DNA of 64,000 nucleotides from Marinobacter sp. F3R11. GTDB lineage: Bacteria; Pseudomonadota; Gammaproteobacteria; Pseudomonadales; Oleiphilaceae. The DNA lies in NCBI RefSeq assembly GCF_003318275.1, contig NZ_QOCH01000015.1:788516-852515 (forward strand). Direction: 5' to 3'. The position numbers were made by a program, and so were the translations under genes. Below, one piece after another: positions 22,121 to 30,889 of this stretch (its first letter is position 1; the number at the start of each line of letters is the position of its first letter). Under the pieces are notes generated by a model. That model saw only the letters and a list, made by a program, of their open reading frames with translations. It ran no database searches and was not told the DNA's origin.

Positions 22121-24046
22121 TTACTTCTTCTCGTCGTCTTTAACTTCTTCAAACTCGGCATCAACCGCGTCATCAGCAGCATTAGACTGCGCATCTTCCT
22201 GGCCACCAGCCTGCTGGGCCTGACCATCCTGATCCGCATACATCTTCTGGGCCAGTTCACCGGAAACCTCAGTCAGTTTCTGGGTCTTCGCCTCGATGTC
22301 AGCCTTGTCAGAGCCAGTCAATGCCTCTTCCAGCTCCTTGATAGACGCTTCAATCGACTCTTTTTCGCTGTCGCTGACTTTATCACCTGCATCTGTCAGA
22401 GTCTTGCGCACAGCATGAACCATGGCATCGCCCTGGTTGCGGGCCTGAACCAGCTCTTCGAACTTGCGATCCTCGTCGGCATTCGCCTCTGCGTCGCGAA
22501 CCATTTTCTCGATTTCTTCATCATTCAGACCAGAAGAGGCCTTGATGACAATGGACTGCTCTTTGCCGGTAGCCTTGTCTTTTGCAGACACGTTCAGAAT
22601 ACCGTTAGCATCGATATCGAAAGTTACCTCGATCTGCGGTACGCCACGGGGTGCAGGCGGGATATCTGCCAAGTCGAAACGACCCAGCGACTTGTTCTGC
22701 GCCGCCTGTTTGCGCTCACCCTGAACCACGTGAATGGTTACAGCAGTCTGGTTGTCATCCGCTGTCGAGAAGGTTTGAGACTTCTTGGTCGGAATCGTGG
22801 TGTTCTTGTCGATCAGCGGAGTAGCTACGCCACCCATGGTTTCAATACCCAGGGTCAACGGAGTCACGTCCAGCAGCAGAACGTCTTTCACATCCCCTGA
22901 AAGTACGGCCGCCTGAATCGCAGCACCCATGGCAACAGCTTCATCCGGGTTAACGTCTTTCCGGGCTTCTTTGCCAAAGAACTCTTTAACTTTTTCCTGA
23001 ACCAGCGGCATACGTGTCTGGCCACCAACAAGGATAACCTCGTCTATTTCACTGGCTTTCATGCCTGCATCTTTGAGAGCGACCTTACAAGGCTCCAGGC
23101 TGCGCTGAACCAGTTCTTCCACAAGCGACTCAAGCTTGGCGCGGGTCAGCTTGATGTTCATGTGTTTAGGACCGCTGGCATCTGCAGTAATGTACGGCAG
23201 GTTTACATCGGTCTGCTGACTGCTGGACAGCTCGATCTTGGCCTTCTCACCAGCTTCTTTCAGACGCTGCATGGCCAGAGAGTCTCCACGCAGATCAATA
23301 CCACTGTCTTTCTTGAACTGGTCAGCCAGGTACTCGATAATTTTCATATCGAAATCTTCGCCACCCAGGAAGGTGTCACCATTGGTTGCCAGCACTTCAA
23401 ACTGATGTTCACCGTCAACATCTGCAATTTCGATAATGGACAGATCGAAGGTACCGCCACCCAGATCGTAAACCGCTACAGTACGGTCTCCGCTTTTCTT
23501 GTCCAGACCATAGGCCAGAGCAGCAGCGGTAGGCTCGTTGATAATACGTTTTACTTCCAGCCCGGCAATTTTGCCTGCATCTTTGGTCGCCTGACGCTGA
23601 CTGTCGTTGAAGTAGGCCGGTACAGTGATAACCGCTTCAGTAACTTTCTCGCCAAGATAGTCTTCCGCAGTCTTCTTCATCTTTTTCAGAATTTCTGCAG
23701 ACACCTGAGGTGGCGCCATCTTCTGGCCTTTGATCTCTACCCAGGCATCACCGTTATCCGCTCCCGCGATCTTGTAGGGAACCATCTTGATGTCTTTCTG
23801 GACAACTTCGTCTGTAAAGCGACGACCGATCAGACGTTTGATAGCGTAAATAGTGTTATCCGGATTGGTAACCGCCTGACGCTTGGCCGATTGACCAACC
23901 AGGATTTCACCATCATCGGTGTAAGCGATAATGGATGGGGTCGTACGGTCACCCTCGGCGTTTTCAATAACCCGGACCTTGTCACCATCCATGATGGCCA
24001 CACACGAGTTGGTTGTTCCAAGGTCAATACCGATAATTTTGCTCAT
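22121..24046 (-). CDS. dnaK: Chaperone protein DnaK (Hsp70)
   Basis: ATP-dependent chaperone with 641 residues. The nucleotide-binding domain shows [30 protein letters not shown] and [10 protein letters not shown]. The substrate-binding domain follows the linker near [18 protein letters not shown]. The C-terminus is the acidic EEVKDDEKK tail. It lies 103 bp after grpE. A second heat-shock promoter overlaps the grpE stop, so dnaK has its own input as well as read-through. Confidence 0.99.
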   Translation of the reverse strand: MSKIIGIDLGTTNSCVAIMDGDKVRVIENAEGDRTTPSIIAYTDDGEILVGQSAKRQAVTNPDNTIYAIKRLIGRRFTDEVVQKDIKMVPYKIAGADNGDAWVEIKGQKMAPPQVSAEILKKMKKTAEDYLGEKVTEAVITVPAYFNDSQRQATKDAGKIAGLEVKRIINEPTAAALAYGLDKKSGDRTVAVYDLGGGTFDLSIIEIADVDGEHQFEVLATNGDTFLGGEDFDMKIIEYLADQFKKDSGIDLRGDSLAMQRLKEAGEKAKIELSSSQQTDVNLPYITADASGPKHMNIKLTRAKLESLVEELVQRSLEPCKVALKDAGMKASEIDEVILVGGQTRMPLVQEKVKEFFGKEARKDVNPDEAVAMGAAIQAAVLSGDVKDVLLLDVTPLTLGIETMGGVATPLIDKNTTIPTKKSQTFSTADDNQTAVTIHVVQGERKQAAQNKSLGRFDLADIPPAPRGVPQIEVTFDIDANGILNVSAKDKATGKEQSIVIKASSGLNDEEIEKMVRDAEANADEDRKFEELVQARNQGDAMVHAVRKTLTDAGDKVSDSEKESIEASIKELEEALTGSDKADIEAKTQKLTEVSGELAQKMYADQDGQAQQAGGQEDAQSNAADDAVDAEFEEVKDDEKK

Positions 24047-24126
24047 TGAATCGCTCCAGTTCTTCTGAATGCTGTACTAAATAGTTGCCCGGAAAAGTTA
24101 GTTCCGGCTTCTGCCGTTTAATGGAT

Positions 24127-24154
24127 ATATTGGCGCTTTAACTGCTTTTTCAAG
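24127..24154 (-). promoter_or_regulatory. Sigma-32-type heat-shock promoter for dnaK
   Basis: The minus strand reads CTTGAAA, 14 nt, CCAATAT, a 13/14 match to the heat-shock consensus (CTTGAAA / CCCATNT). The -35 overlaps the grpE stop codon. Confidence 0.6.
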
Positions 24155-24755
24155 CCTGCTCATCGATTTTTGGTGCATCCTGAGCCTTGGCCACCACCAC
24201 CATTGCCGGACGAACCACACGCCCATTCAACAGGTACCCTTTTTGAACCACAGCCACCACACTGTTCGGCTCTGCATCCGGTGCCGAAACGAGAGACATG
24301 GCCTCATGCAACTGAGGATCAAACGGCTCTCCAACAGGGTTGAGCGGCTCGACATTGAATTTTTTCAGGCTCGATTCAAGCAGACTGAGAGTCATCTCGA
24401 CACCCTGACGAATAGACGCCACCAAATCACCGGAATTTTCCTGTCCTTCCGTACTTTCAACCGCCTTTTCCAGGCTGTCAGCTACCGGAAGCAGCTCTTT
24501 GACAAATTTTTCCAGTGCAAACTTGTGCGCCTTCTCCACATCCATCTCTGCCCGGCGGCGCACATTCTGCATCTCGGCCTGAGAGCGCAACACCTGCTCC
24601 TGGAATTCCTTAACCTGATCCTTCAGGGCCTCTACCTCAGATGCCTCACCCTGCTCAACCTCCTGTTCATTCGCCTGGGCGTTGTCAGCTGCCGCCTCGG
24701 CGGCCGCGTTCAACTCATCTACCTGCTCATTGTTGCGGTTTTCGTCGGTGCTCAT
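24150..24755 (-). CDS. grpE: Nucleotide exchange factor GrpE
   Basis: Releases ADP from DnaK. The start is [18 protein letters not shown] (ATG 24755, with AGGAG 5 bp upstream), giving 201 residues; the frame remains open upstream but is not GrpE-like. A long N-terminal coiled coil (about 45-110) precedes the conserved DSLEKAVES and [14 protein letters not shown]. The beta-wing ends in [21 protein letters not shown]. It heads the grpE-dnaK-dnaJ cluster and is divergent from recN. Confidence 0.97.
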   Translation of the reverse strand: MSTDENRNNEQVDELNAAAEAAADNAQANEQEVEQGEASEVEALKDQVKEFQEQVLRSQAEMQNVRRRAEMDVEKAHKFALEKFVKELLPVADSLEKAVESTEGQENSGDLVASIRQGVEMTLSLLESSLKKFNVEPLNPVGEPFDPQLHEAMSLVSAPDAEPNSVVAVVQKGYLLNGRVVRPAMVVVAKAQDAPKIDEQA

Positions 24756-24851
24756 GACTACTCCTGCCAGATCTCCGGTGGCCGGCTCAAACGCGGCCAA
24801 TTGAACATAGGCTCCAGCCCCGCGGAGCCGGAAGAATGTTATTGCGAACGG

Positions 24852-24879
24852 ATATGGGGGCCAGAGCTCAGGTTTCAAC
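24852..24879 (-). promoter_or_regulatory. Sigma-32-type heat-shock promoter for grpE
   Basis: The minus strand reads GTTGAAA, 13-14 nt, CCCATAT, an almost perfect heat-shock promoter, about 100 bp before the grpE ATG. Confidence 0.7.
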
Positions 24880-24920
24880 CATCAGAGCCCGCATTACCCA
24901 AGAAAATCTCGGTCTTGGGT

Positions 24921-24975
24921 TTGCAAACCCGAAAAACCCTGTATATATTCACATGCACTGTATGTACAGACAGTA
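24921..24975 (+). promoter_or_regulatory. SOS promoter of recN with tandem LexA boxes
   Basis: TTGCAA (24921-24926), 17 nt, TATATT (24944-24949) form a promoter. A canonical LexA box CTGTATGTACAGACAG (24958-24973) follows. A weaker one, CTGTATATATTCACAT (24939-24954, one mismatch to CTGT-N8-ACAG), overlaps the -10. The arrangement predicts tight LexA repression. Confidence 0.8.
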
Positions 24976-25000
24976 TCTTTTTACGGCGGAGGTTATCTGC

Positions 25001-26680
25001 ATGCTCACACAGCTCACAGTTTCCAATTATGCGATTGCCGAAAGGGTAGAACTGCAGTTCGGCAAAGGTATGACAGCTCTTACTGGTGAAACCGGCGCGG
25101 GCAAATCCATAGTGCTGGACGCATTGGGCCTGACCATGGGAGGTCGCGCTGACGCTGGAGCTGTGCGCCACGGAGCTAAACGTGCAGATATAACCGCCAC
25201 ATTTGATGTATCCGGCATTCCCGACGCCCTGCAATGGCTGGAGGAGCACGAACTGGATGACGACAGCGACTGTATTCTGCGCCGGGCGATAAGCAAGGAC
25301 GGGCGATCACGAGCTTACATTAACGGCCAGCCCTGCCCCCTTACCCACCTGAAAGAGCTGGGGGGTCTGTTAATGGATATCCACAGCCAACACCAGCACC
25401 AATCTCTCCTGCGTAAAGAAACACACCGCAAACTGGTTGACGAATTCGCAGGCGCAGAGGATCTAGCCAACCAGACCCGAGAGGCGTGGAAAACCTGGAA
25501 TCAGATTCGCACAAAGCTGGCCGAGCGCCAACAGAACGCAGAAGAGTCTGAAGCCAGATTACAGCTATTGCGTTATCAGGTTGAGGAGCTTGACCGGCTC
25601 GCAATGGAAAGTGGCGAACAGGAACTGCTGGAGCATGAACAGGCACAATTAAGCCAGGCGGATGCAATATTGCATAGCAGCCACCAGGCAGCCCTGCTTT
25701 GCACTGAAGATGAAACCAGCGCTGCAGGCCTGGTTCAACATGCCCTGCAACAACTGGAACAACTTCCCGTCGAAGTCCCCGCACTTGCGGATACTATTCA
25801 GATGCTCAGCGAAGCCCAGATTCAGATCAGTGAGGCCGGCAATAACCTTCGCCACTTTGTGGATGACTACGAAGCTGACCCCGCGCGCCTGGCCGAAGTT
25901 GAAGAAAGGCTCAGCGCTATCTACCAGATGGCGCGCAAACACCGTATCAACCCAGAGGAACTTCCAGAATTTCATCAACGGTTAAGCGCAGAACTGGCGG
26001 AACTGGATGGCGGAGAAGGCAGTCTGGAGAAGCTGGAAGCAGAGCTGGAAATCCAGCGCAACAACTTCGACAAACTCGCCAGCAAGCTTTCCAAAGCCCG
26101 GGCCAAGGCAGCCGCAGAGCTGGATCAACGTATTGCGGGCGAACTGGTTCAACTGAGTATGCCGGCAGTGCAGTTTATCACCCAACTGAATCGCAACGAC
26201 CAGAACGACCCGGCGCCACACGGCGCAGAAGAAATAGAGTTCTTGGTCAGCGCCAACCCCGGACAACCAGCAAGACCACTTGCCAAAGTTGCGTCCGGAG
26301 GCGAATTATCACGCATCAGTCTGGCCATTCAGGTTGTGGTTGCCCAGACATCCACAACCCCGACCCTGATCTTTGACGAAGTCGACGTAGGCATTGGCGG
26401 CGGCACAGCAGAAGTGGTTGGCAAGCTGTTACGCTCGCTGGGAGACAGCGGCCAGGTTATCTGCGTAACCCACTTGCCCCAGGTTGCAGCTCAGTGCCAT
26501 CAACACCTGTTTGTCAGTAAGTTCACCCAACAGGAAGCGACTTTCTCGAAAATCGAATCATTGGATGACCAGGGAAGAATCAGTGAAGTTGCAAGAATGC
26601 TGGGCGGCGTGGATATGACCGAGCATACCCTGGCCCATGCTACAGAAATGTTTTCCAAAGGACAGGCTACCCACCACTGA
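25001..26680 (+). CDS. recN: DNA repair protein RecN
   Basis: SMC-like ATPase of double-strand-break repair. The start is MLTQLTVSNYAIAERVEL (ATG 25001 with GGAGG), which gives 559 residues; an open frame upstream is not conserved-looking. Walker A is GETGAGKS near residue 36, the two long coiled-coil arms lie at about 155-395, and the C-terminal ABC signature is ASGGELSRISLAIQ, followed by LIFDEVDVGIGG. Tandem LexA boxes just upstream place it in the SOS regulon, as in E. coli. Confidence 0.98.
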   Translation: MLTQLTVSNYAIAERVELQFGKGMTALTGETGAGKSIVLDALGLTMGGRADAGAVRHGAKRADITATFDVSGIPDALQWLEEHELDDDSDCILRRAISKDGRSRAYINGQPCPLTHLKELGGLLMDIHSQHQHQSLLRKETHRKLVDEFAGAEDLANQTREAWKTWNQIRTKLAERQQNAEESEARLQLLRYQVEELDRLAMESGEQELLEHEQAQLSQADAILHSSHQAALLCTEDETSAAGLVQHALQQLEQLPVEVPALADTIQMLSEAQIQISEAGNNLRHFVDDYEADPARLAEVEERLSAIYQMARKHRINPEELPEFHQRLSAELAELDGGEGSLEKLEAELEIQRNNFDKLASKLSKARAKAAAELDQRIAGELVQLSMPAVQFITQLNRNDQNDPAPHGAEEIEFLVSANPGQPARPLAKVASGGELSRISLAIQVVVAQTSTTPTLIFDEVDVGIGGGTAEVVGKLLRSLGDSGQVICVTHLPQVAAQCHQHLFVSKFTQQEATFSKIESLDDQGRISEVARMLGGVDMTEHTLAHATEMFSKGQATHH

Positions 26681-26720
26681 GGTGGTAGTTACTTTTCCCC
26701 TCTCAACCCTGAGAGCTATT

Positions 26721-26751
26721 GGGGCAAGCTTCACGGCCTGCCCCTTTTTTT
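26721..26751 (+). terminator. Intrinsic terminator after recN
   Basis: GGGGCA-12 nt-TGCCCC is followed by T7 between the convergent recN and fur genes. Confidence 0.85.
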
Positions 26752-26774
26752 ATTTCGTCATTAACACCGCATTC

Positions 26775-27185
26775 CTATGACTTGATAGGCTTTACGTAAA
26801 GAATAAGGCTGTGCTCGACAATTTCGTAGCCATGCTCTTTCGCAATCTTTTTCTGACGCTCCTCAATCACCTCGTCAACAAACTCGATTACCTGCCCGGT
26901 CTGGGTACAAACCATGTGATCGTGGTGGTCTTCGCCAGCCATCTCGAAAACCGCATGCCCACCTTCGAAATTGTGGCGCAACACCAGACCCGCTGTCTCA
27001 AACTGGGTAAGAACCCGGTAAACGGTGGCCAACCCCACGTCATCACCCTGATCCAGGAGTCGTTTGTACACATCCTCTGCACTGAGATGGTGGTCCTTGG
27101 AATTCTCCAGGATGTTGAAGATCTTCACTCTTGGGAGAGTGACTTTAAGACCGACTTTTCTTAATTCGGTGTTTTCAGATGACAT
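26775..27185 (-). CDS. fur: Ferric uptake regulator Fur
   Basis: Fe2+-dependent repressor of iron uptake. The start is MSSENTELRKVGLKVTLPRVK (ATG 27185), giving 136 residues. The winged helix includes VGLATVYRVLTQFE. Metal ligands are visible in EDHHDHMVC and the C-terminal HSLILYV region. The usual second Cys of the CxxC pair is replaced (CTQT), as in the Pseudomonas-type Fur that lacks the structural CxxC zinc site. It is divergent from bamE, as in Pseudomonas. Confidence 0.97.
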   Translation of the reverse strand: MSSENTELRKVGLKVTLPRVKIFNILENSKDHHLSAEDVYKRLLDQGDDVGLATVYRVLTQFETAGLVLRHNFEGGHAVFEMAGEDHHDHMVCTQTGQVIEFVDEVIEERQKKIAKEHGYEIVEHSLILYVKPIKS

Positions 27186-27307
27186 GTTACTATTCACTCT
27201 TTGGTGTGCCTCACGGCTTCCGGTATGATGAAGCCGCCATTTAACGGTTAACCCGTGCCACACCTGCCCCTGGCAGGCGATTTCAAGATAGAGGATTTCC
27301 TCCGGCG

Positions 27308-27634
27308 ATGCAAAAGATCACAGCTCTCATTCTCACCCTGATTCTGTCCGGTTGTTCTTTCCCGGGTGTTTACAAGATCAACGTCCAGCAAGGCAACATT
27401 GTTACCGATGAAGAGCTGTCCAAACTTAACGAAGGCATGCCGCGTAGCCAGGTTCAGGCGCTGCTGGGCAGCCCACTGTTGCTGAACCCTGTTGACAGCT
27501 CCCGCGAATACTACGTGTACACCTTCCAGCGCAGCGGCGGTGAAATCGAAGAGCAACGTATCATCATCTATTACGATGGCGACCGTTACTCCCATTATGA
27601 AGCCCAGCTTCTGGAAGAAACACCAGCCTACTGA
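27308..27634 (+). CDS. bamE: Outer membrane protein assembly factor BamE
   Basis: Lipoprotein of the BAM complex that inserts beta-barrels in the outer membrane. It has 108 residues with a lipoprotein signal and lipobox LILSGC (Cys16). The SmpA/OmlA domain shows KLNEGMPRSQVQALLGSPLL and the Tyr-rich EYYVYTFQR. It is divergent from fur and convergent with rnfH, whose stop is only about 5 bp away. Confidence 0.96.
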   Translation: MQKITALILTLILSGCSFPGVYKINVQQGNIVTDEELSKLNEGMPRSQVQALLGSPLLLNPVDSSREYYVYTFQRSGGEIEEQRIIIYYDGDRYSHYEAQLLEETPAY

Positions 27635-27639
27635 TCCTG

Positions 27640-27921
27640 TCAGGACTTCTTTTTTGCCCGGTTCAGGCGCGCCTGTTTCGGGTCAATCTTGAGTGGGCGA
27701 TACAGCTCCACCCGGTCCCCGTCACGCAACTCATGCTCAGCAGGTTTTTTAATAACCTTGCCGAAGATTCCCATATCAATCGAATCTGCGTCGATTTCCG
27801 GGAAGATTGCCACGATGCCCGACAGTTTAACCGCCTCAACAGCGGTCGTACCCTCCGGCACCTGAACAGGAACGATCTCCTGCTTGTCCGGCCGGGCATA
27901 AGCCACTTCAACGTGCGGCAT
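27640..27921 (-). CDS. rnfH: RnfH family ubiquitin-fold protein
   Basis: Small beta-grasp protein of the RnfH family (formerly RatB), function unclear. The start is MPHVEVAYARPDKQEIV (ATG 27921), giving 93 residues; the conserved core is FGKVIKKPAEHELRDGDRVELYRPLKIDPK. It overlaps the end of ratA by 14 bp, and the ratA-rnfH pair is a standard arrangement beside bamE and smpB. Confidence 0.93.
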   Translation of the reverse strand: MPHVEVAYARPDKQEIVPVQVPEGTTAVEAVKLSGIVAIFPEIDADSIDMGIFGKVIKKPAEHELRDGDRVELYRPLKIDPKQARLNRAKKKS

Positions 27922-28363
27922 CCGGCACCCCCTTATAGATATCATCCGCACGACGACAGAAAGCATCCACCATGGTGGTCGCTGCCTGATTGAACACCGG
28001 CCCAAAGGTCATACGTGACAGGGTGCCGGAGAATTCAAATTCCAACGTCAGAATCACTTTGCAGGCATTCTCATCCAGCGCTTTGAAGTGCCAGCGACCC
28101 GTAAGGTTATGAAAGGGCCCATCCACCAGATTCATTTCAATCGCTTCCGGCATCAATAGCTCATTGCGAGTCGTAAGCTTGTGCCGTATCCCGCCTTTGG
28201 CTATCTCCAGCGAAGCCATAATCTGCTCCGGGCTCTGCTGATGGATCTCTGCACCCGCACACCACGGAAGAAACTCGGGGTATCGGGCAACGTCATTAAC
28301 CAGATGAAACATGCGCTCGGCAGAGTGCATGACCAGGGCTGTCTTATCAATCTGATGCGCCAT
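27908..28363 (-). CDS. ratA: RatA-like SRPBCC (COQ10/START-domain) protein
   Basis: 151 residues with a START/COQ10 fold: ALVMHSAERMFHLVNDVARYPEFLPWC at the N-terminus, and the conserved LVDGPFHNLTGRWHF and LEFEFSG. E. coli RatA was reported as a translation-blocking toxin, while the wider family resembles the ubiquinone-binding COQ10. The role here cannot be decided from sequence. It is coupled to rnfH and divergent from nothing nearby; smpB lies beyond the transporter gene. Confidence 0.88.
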   Translation of the reverse strand: MAHQIDKTALVMHSAERMFHLVNDVARYPEFLPWCAGAEIHQQSPEQIMASLEIAKGGIRHKLTTRNELLMPEAIEMNLVDGPFHNLTGRWHFKALDENACKVILTLEFEFSGTLSRMTFGPVFNQAATTMVDAFCRRADDIYKGVPDAAR

Positions 28364-28437
28364 TGGAACGGGTCGTCCTGCTTACAAACACACTTTAAAA
28401 ATGATGACAGGTGCATAAAGAACCCGCACGACTGCAA

Positions 28438-30087
28438 TCAGACGCTATGATAAAGGATATCGTCGTCTTTAGGGGCATTTTCAGGGGGCAATTGCTCTTC
28501 TTCATGCTCCGTCTTGGGCATCTGCTCTGCAGGTAGCCGTGCCGCTGAACCCTCAACCGCCTTCTTGCTTGCCAGTGCGTCGTCTCCGGCATCTTCTTCA
28601 ACACGGCCACCTGCACCCGCCACTTCAGAAGGGATTTCACTCTTTTCCTGCAAAACCATACCTGGCGCAGGTTCACACCAGAAGGCCCTGCTACCGTTGT
28701 CACACAAGGTTACCAGTGAAGCGGCCGTGTAATGGGTTCCGATATAGACAACAACTACGGGCAATACCAGACGCATTACCCAGAACCATATATCACCAAA
28801 GAGCCTGGGCGCTGCTCCAAGCATGATTTTCGAGAGGTTGCGGGTCATGCACCAACCGGTAAAAAGCGCCACAAGAATCGCTACCAAAGGAATCATCAGC
28901 CCCCCGGTTATCAATTCCAGCCAGCGAAAAACCGTCGCACCACCAGCTCTGTAGTCCGCCCAAATATTGAACGAAAACAAAGTTGCCAGACCCGCAAGCC
29001 AAACCGCCAGCCCGACAATAATCACCGTCAGCCCCCGGGGCGCACTCGTCCATTCACGAAACCAGCCAACAACCGGCTCCAGCAAGGCCAGAGCGGTCGC
29101 CCACACAATCATTACCACCAGCAGAAAAACAGTGGCGATAATGAACTGGCTTCCGGGAAGCTCAGCAAGCGTCACAGGCAGCGATACAAACAACAGGCCA
29201 AAGCCACGCTCACCATCAAAAATGTTGTTTTCGGTAGCCATGGTGAAAATCATCAGGCCGGCGAGAATCGCTACCAGCGTATCCATTAAAACAACAGCCA
29301 GAACGGAACGCTTCAAGCGCGTGTCGGGGGCTGTATAAGCACCCAGAACCGACCACACACCCATCCCAAGACCCAAGGTAAAAAACGCATGGAACAAGGC
29401 TGCACGCAGACTACCCCATGTAAGATCCTGCGGGTGCATACCAAGAATCTGACTAATGGCTCCGTCAATCCGACCGTGCCATGCAGCAAGACCAAATAAA
29501 GCAAACAGGAGCAAAAGCGTGCCCGGCACCACAATTCTGAACGCCCGCTCAAGACCTCCCACCACACCTTGCCCGGAAACCCATAGCACCATAATCAAAA
29601 AGAAAACATGCCAGCCCATGAATGTCCGGTGAGCCCTTGGATCAGAAACCAACCCGGCAAGAATCCCGGTAGCCTCAACCTCACCTGCTCCGGCAAACTT
29701 GCCCGTAGCACCGAGAAACACATAGGCCAGAGTAATAGCCCCGAATACCGCAGTGAATGACAACACCAGAAAAGCCGCCAGTATGCTGAGCCTGCCCGCA
29801 GCCATCCACGCCCTTGAACTTCCCGCACGGCGAATCAGGCCATCCATGGCTAATACAATCCCATGGCGGGCATAGCGACCAATAGAGACTTCAGTAACCA
29901 TCAGAGGCAGTGTTACCAACAGCAAACACCCGAGATACAACAGAATAAACAACCCACCGCCGTGCATGCTTGCAAGGTAAGGAAACTGCCACAGGTTAGC
30001 CAAACCCACAGTTGCGCCCACTGCAGCCCAGAAGAAGGTTGATTTCCGGGTAAATGACCCGATATGTACTTGATATGGCGTTGGCAT
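28438..30087 (-). CDS. Sodium-dependent transporter, neurotransmitter:sodium symporter (NSS/SNF) family
   Basis: Inner-membrane Na+-coupled importer, probably of an amino acid or similar solute. The start is MPTPYQVHIGSFTRKSTFFWAAVG (ATG 30087; a GTG at 30147 would add 20 residues). TM1 carries the family signature GATVGLANLWQFPYLASMHGGG. About 11-12 hydrophobic segments run to residue 460. The last 80 or so residues form a hydrophilic, Glu/Pro/Ala-rich tail not typical of LeuT. Substrate cannot be read from sequence. Confidence 0.88.
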   Translation of the reverse strand: MPTPYQVHIGSFTRKSTFFWAAVGATVGLANLWQFPYLASMHGGGLFILLYLGCLLLVTLPLMVTEVSIGRYARHGIVLAMDGLIRRAGSSRAWMAAGRLSILAAFLVLSFTAVFGAITLAYVFLGATGKFAGAGEVEATGILAGLVSDPRAHRTFMGWHVFFLIMVLWVSGQGVVGGLERAFRIVVPGTLLLLFALFGLAAWHGRIDGAISQILGMHPQDLTWGSLRAALFHAFFTLGLGMGVWSVLGAYTAPDTRLKRSVLAVVLMDTLVAILAGLMIFTMATENNIFDGERGFGLLFVSLPVTLAELPGSQFIIATVFLLVVMIVWATALALLEPVVGWFREWTSAPRGLTVIIVGLAVWLAGLATLFSFNIWADYRAGGATVFRWLELITGGLMIPLVAILVALFTGWCMTRNLSKIMLGAAPRLFGDIWFWVMRLVLPVVVVYIGTHYTAASLVTLCDNGSRAFWCEPAPGMVLQEKSEIPSEVAGAGGRVEEDAGDDALASKKAVEGSAARLPAEQMPKTEHEEEQLPPENAPKDDDILYHSV

Positions 30088-30180
30088 TTGCGCCACTGAC
30101 CTCAGGAAAGTGTCTGGCCTGATAGTGTAGCCGAAGGAATCCGCCACTTACGAACTGACTGTGTCTTTCACGGCCATTTC

Positions 30181-30210
30181 GTGACCAGTCTGGCACTCCT
30201 GGGCTACAAT
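30181..30210 (+). promoter_or_regulatory. Possible smpB promoter
   Basis: GTGACC, 18 nt, TACAAT lies about 65 bp before smpB. A hairpin (GCCGACC / GGTCGGC, 30220-30240) follows in the 5' leader. The -35 is weak, so this is tentative. Confidence 0.35.
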
Positions 30211-30273
30211 GCGCCTTTTGCCGACCCGCGTGCGGTCGGCCCGTTCATTCGTCCGAACCCGGATAATTAATTC

Positions 30274-30753
30274 ATGAGCAAGAAAAAGCCCGGTACGCAG
30301 AGTAGTACCATCGCCCTGAACAAGAAGGCGAAGCACGAATATCACATAGAGCAACGCTTTGAGGCGGGTCTTGTCCTTCTCGGCTGGGAAGTGAAATCAC
30401 TACGCGCTGGCAAAGCCCAGATAACCGACGCCTATGTCCTGCTGAAAGATGGCGAGGCCTTCCTGCTGGGCGGACACATCCAGCCCCTGACTACGGCCTC
30501 CACACACGTTATTGCCGACCCTACCCGCACACGCAAGCTGCTTCTGCACACCAAAGAACTGGCCAAGCTGATCGGGGAAACGAGCCAGGCAGGCCAAACC
30601 TGCGTACCCCTGGCACTGTATTGGAAAAAGAACAAAGTGAAGTGTGAAATTGCCCTTGTGAAAGGCAAGAAGCTGTTTGATAAACGTGCCACCGAGAAGG
30701 AGCGGGACTGGAATCGCCAGAAACAACGCATCCTGCGTGACGGCAACGCCTGA
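30274..30753 (+). CDS. smpB: SsrA-binding protein SmpB
   Basis: Binds tmRNA and brings it to stalled ribosomes in trans-translation. It has 159 residues: [38 protein letters not shown], the RTRKLLLH loop, and a basic C-terminal tail ([23 protein letters not shown]) that enters the mRNA channel. Its partner tmRNA gene is about 1.6 kb downstream on the same strand. Confidence 0.98.
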   Translation: MSKKKPGTQSSTIALNKKAKHEYHIEQRFEAGLVLLGWEVKSLRAGKAQITDAYVLLKDGEAFLLGGHIQPLTTASTHVIADPTRTRKLLLHTKELAKLIGETSQAGQTCVPLALYWKKNKVKCEIALVKGKKLFDKRATEKERDWNRQKQRILRDGNA

Positions 30754-30779
30754 CGGTTAGTTAACCGACAATTTTGCTG

Positions 30780-30801
30780 ACCCGCGTCATAAGCCGCGGG
30801 T
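30780..30801 (+). terminator. Weak terminator-like hairpin after smpB
   Basis: ACCCGCG-TCATAAGC-CGCGGGT is followed by a T-rich TTGCTTGTGT. An inverted repeat CGGTTA-GT-TAACCG (30754-30767) directly precedes it. The U-tract is imperfect. Confidence 0.4.
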
Positions 30802-30889
30802 TGCTTGTGTAGCATACTCGCCCTCTATGCACCTTTTTTATCGCTGCCTATACTGCAGTTGTCCGGTGCAGCACTGAAGAGAGAGGCCT

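Noticed and set aside
21443-22900. 485-codon plus-strand frame opposite dnaJ and dnaK
   Set aside because: Antisense to highly conserved chaperone genes; a known source of spurious long frames.
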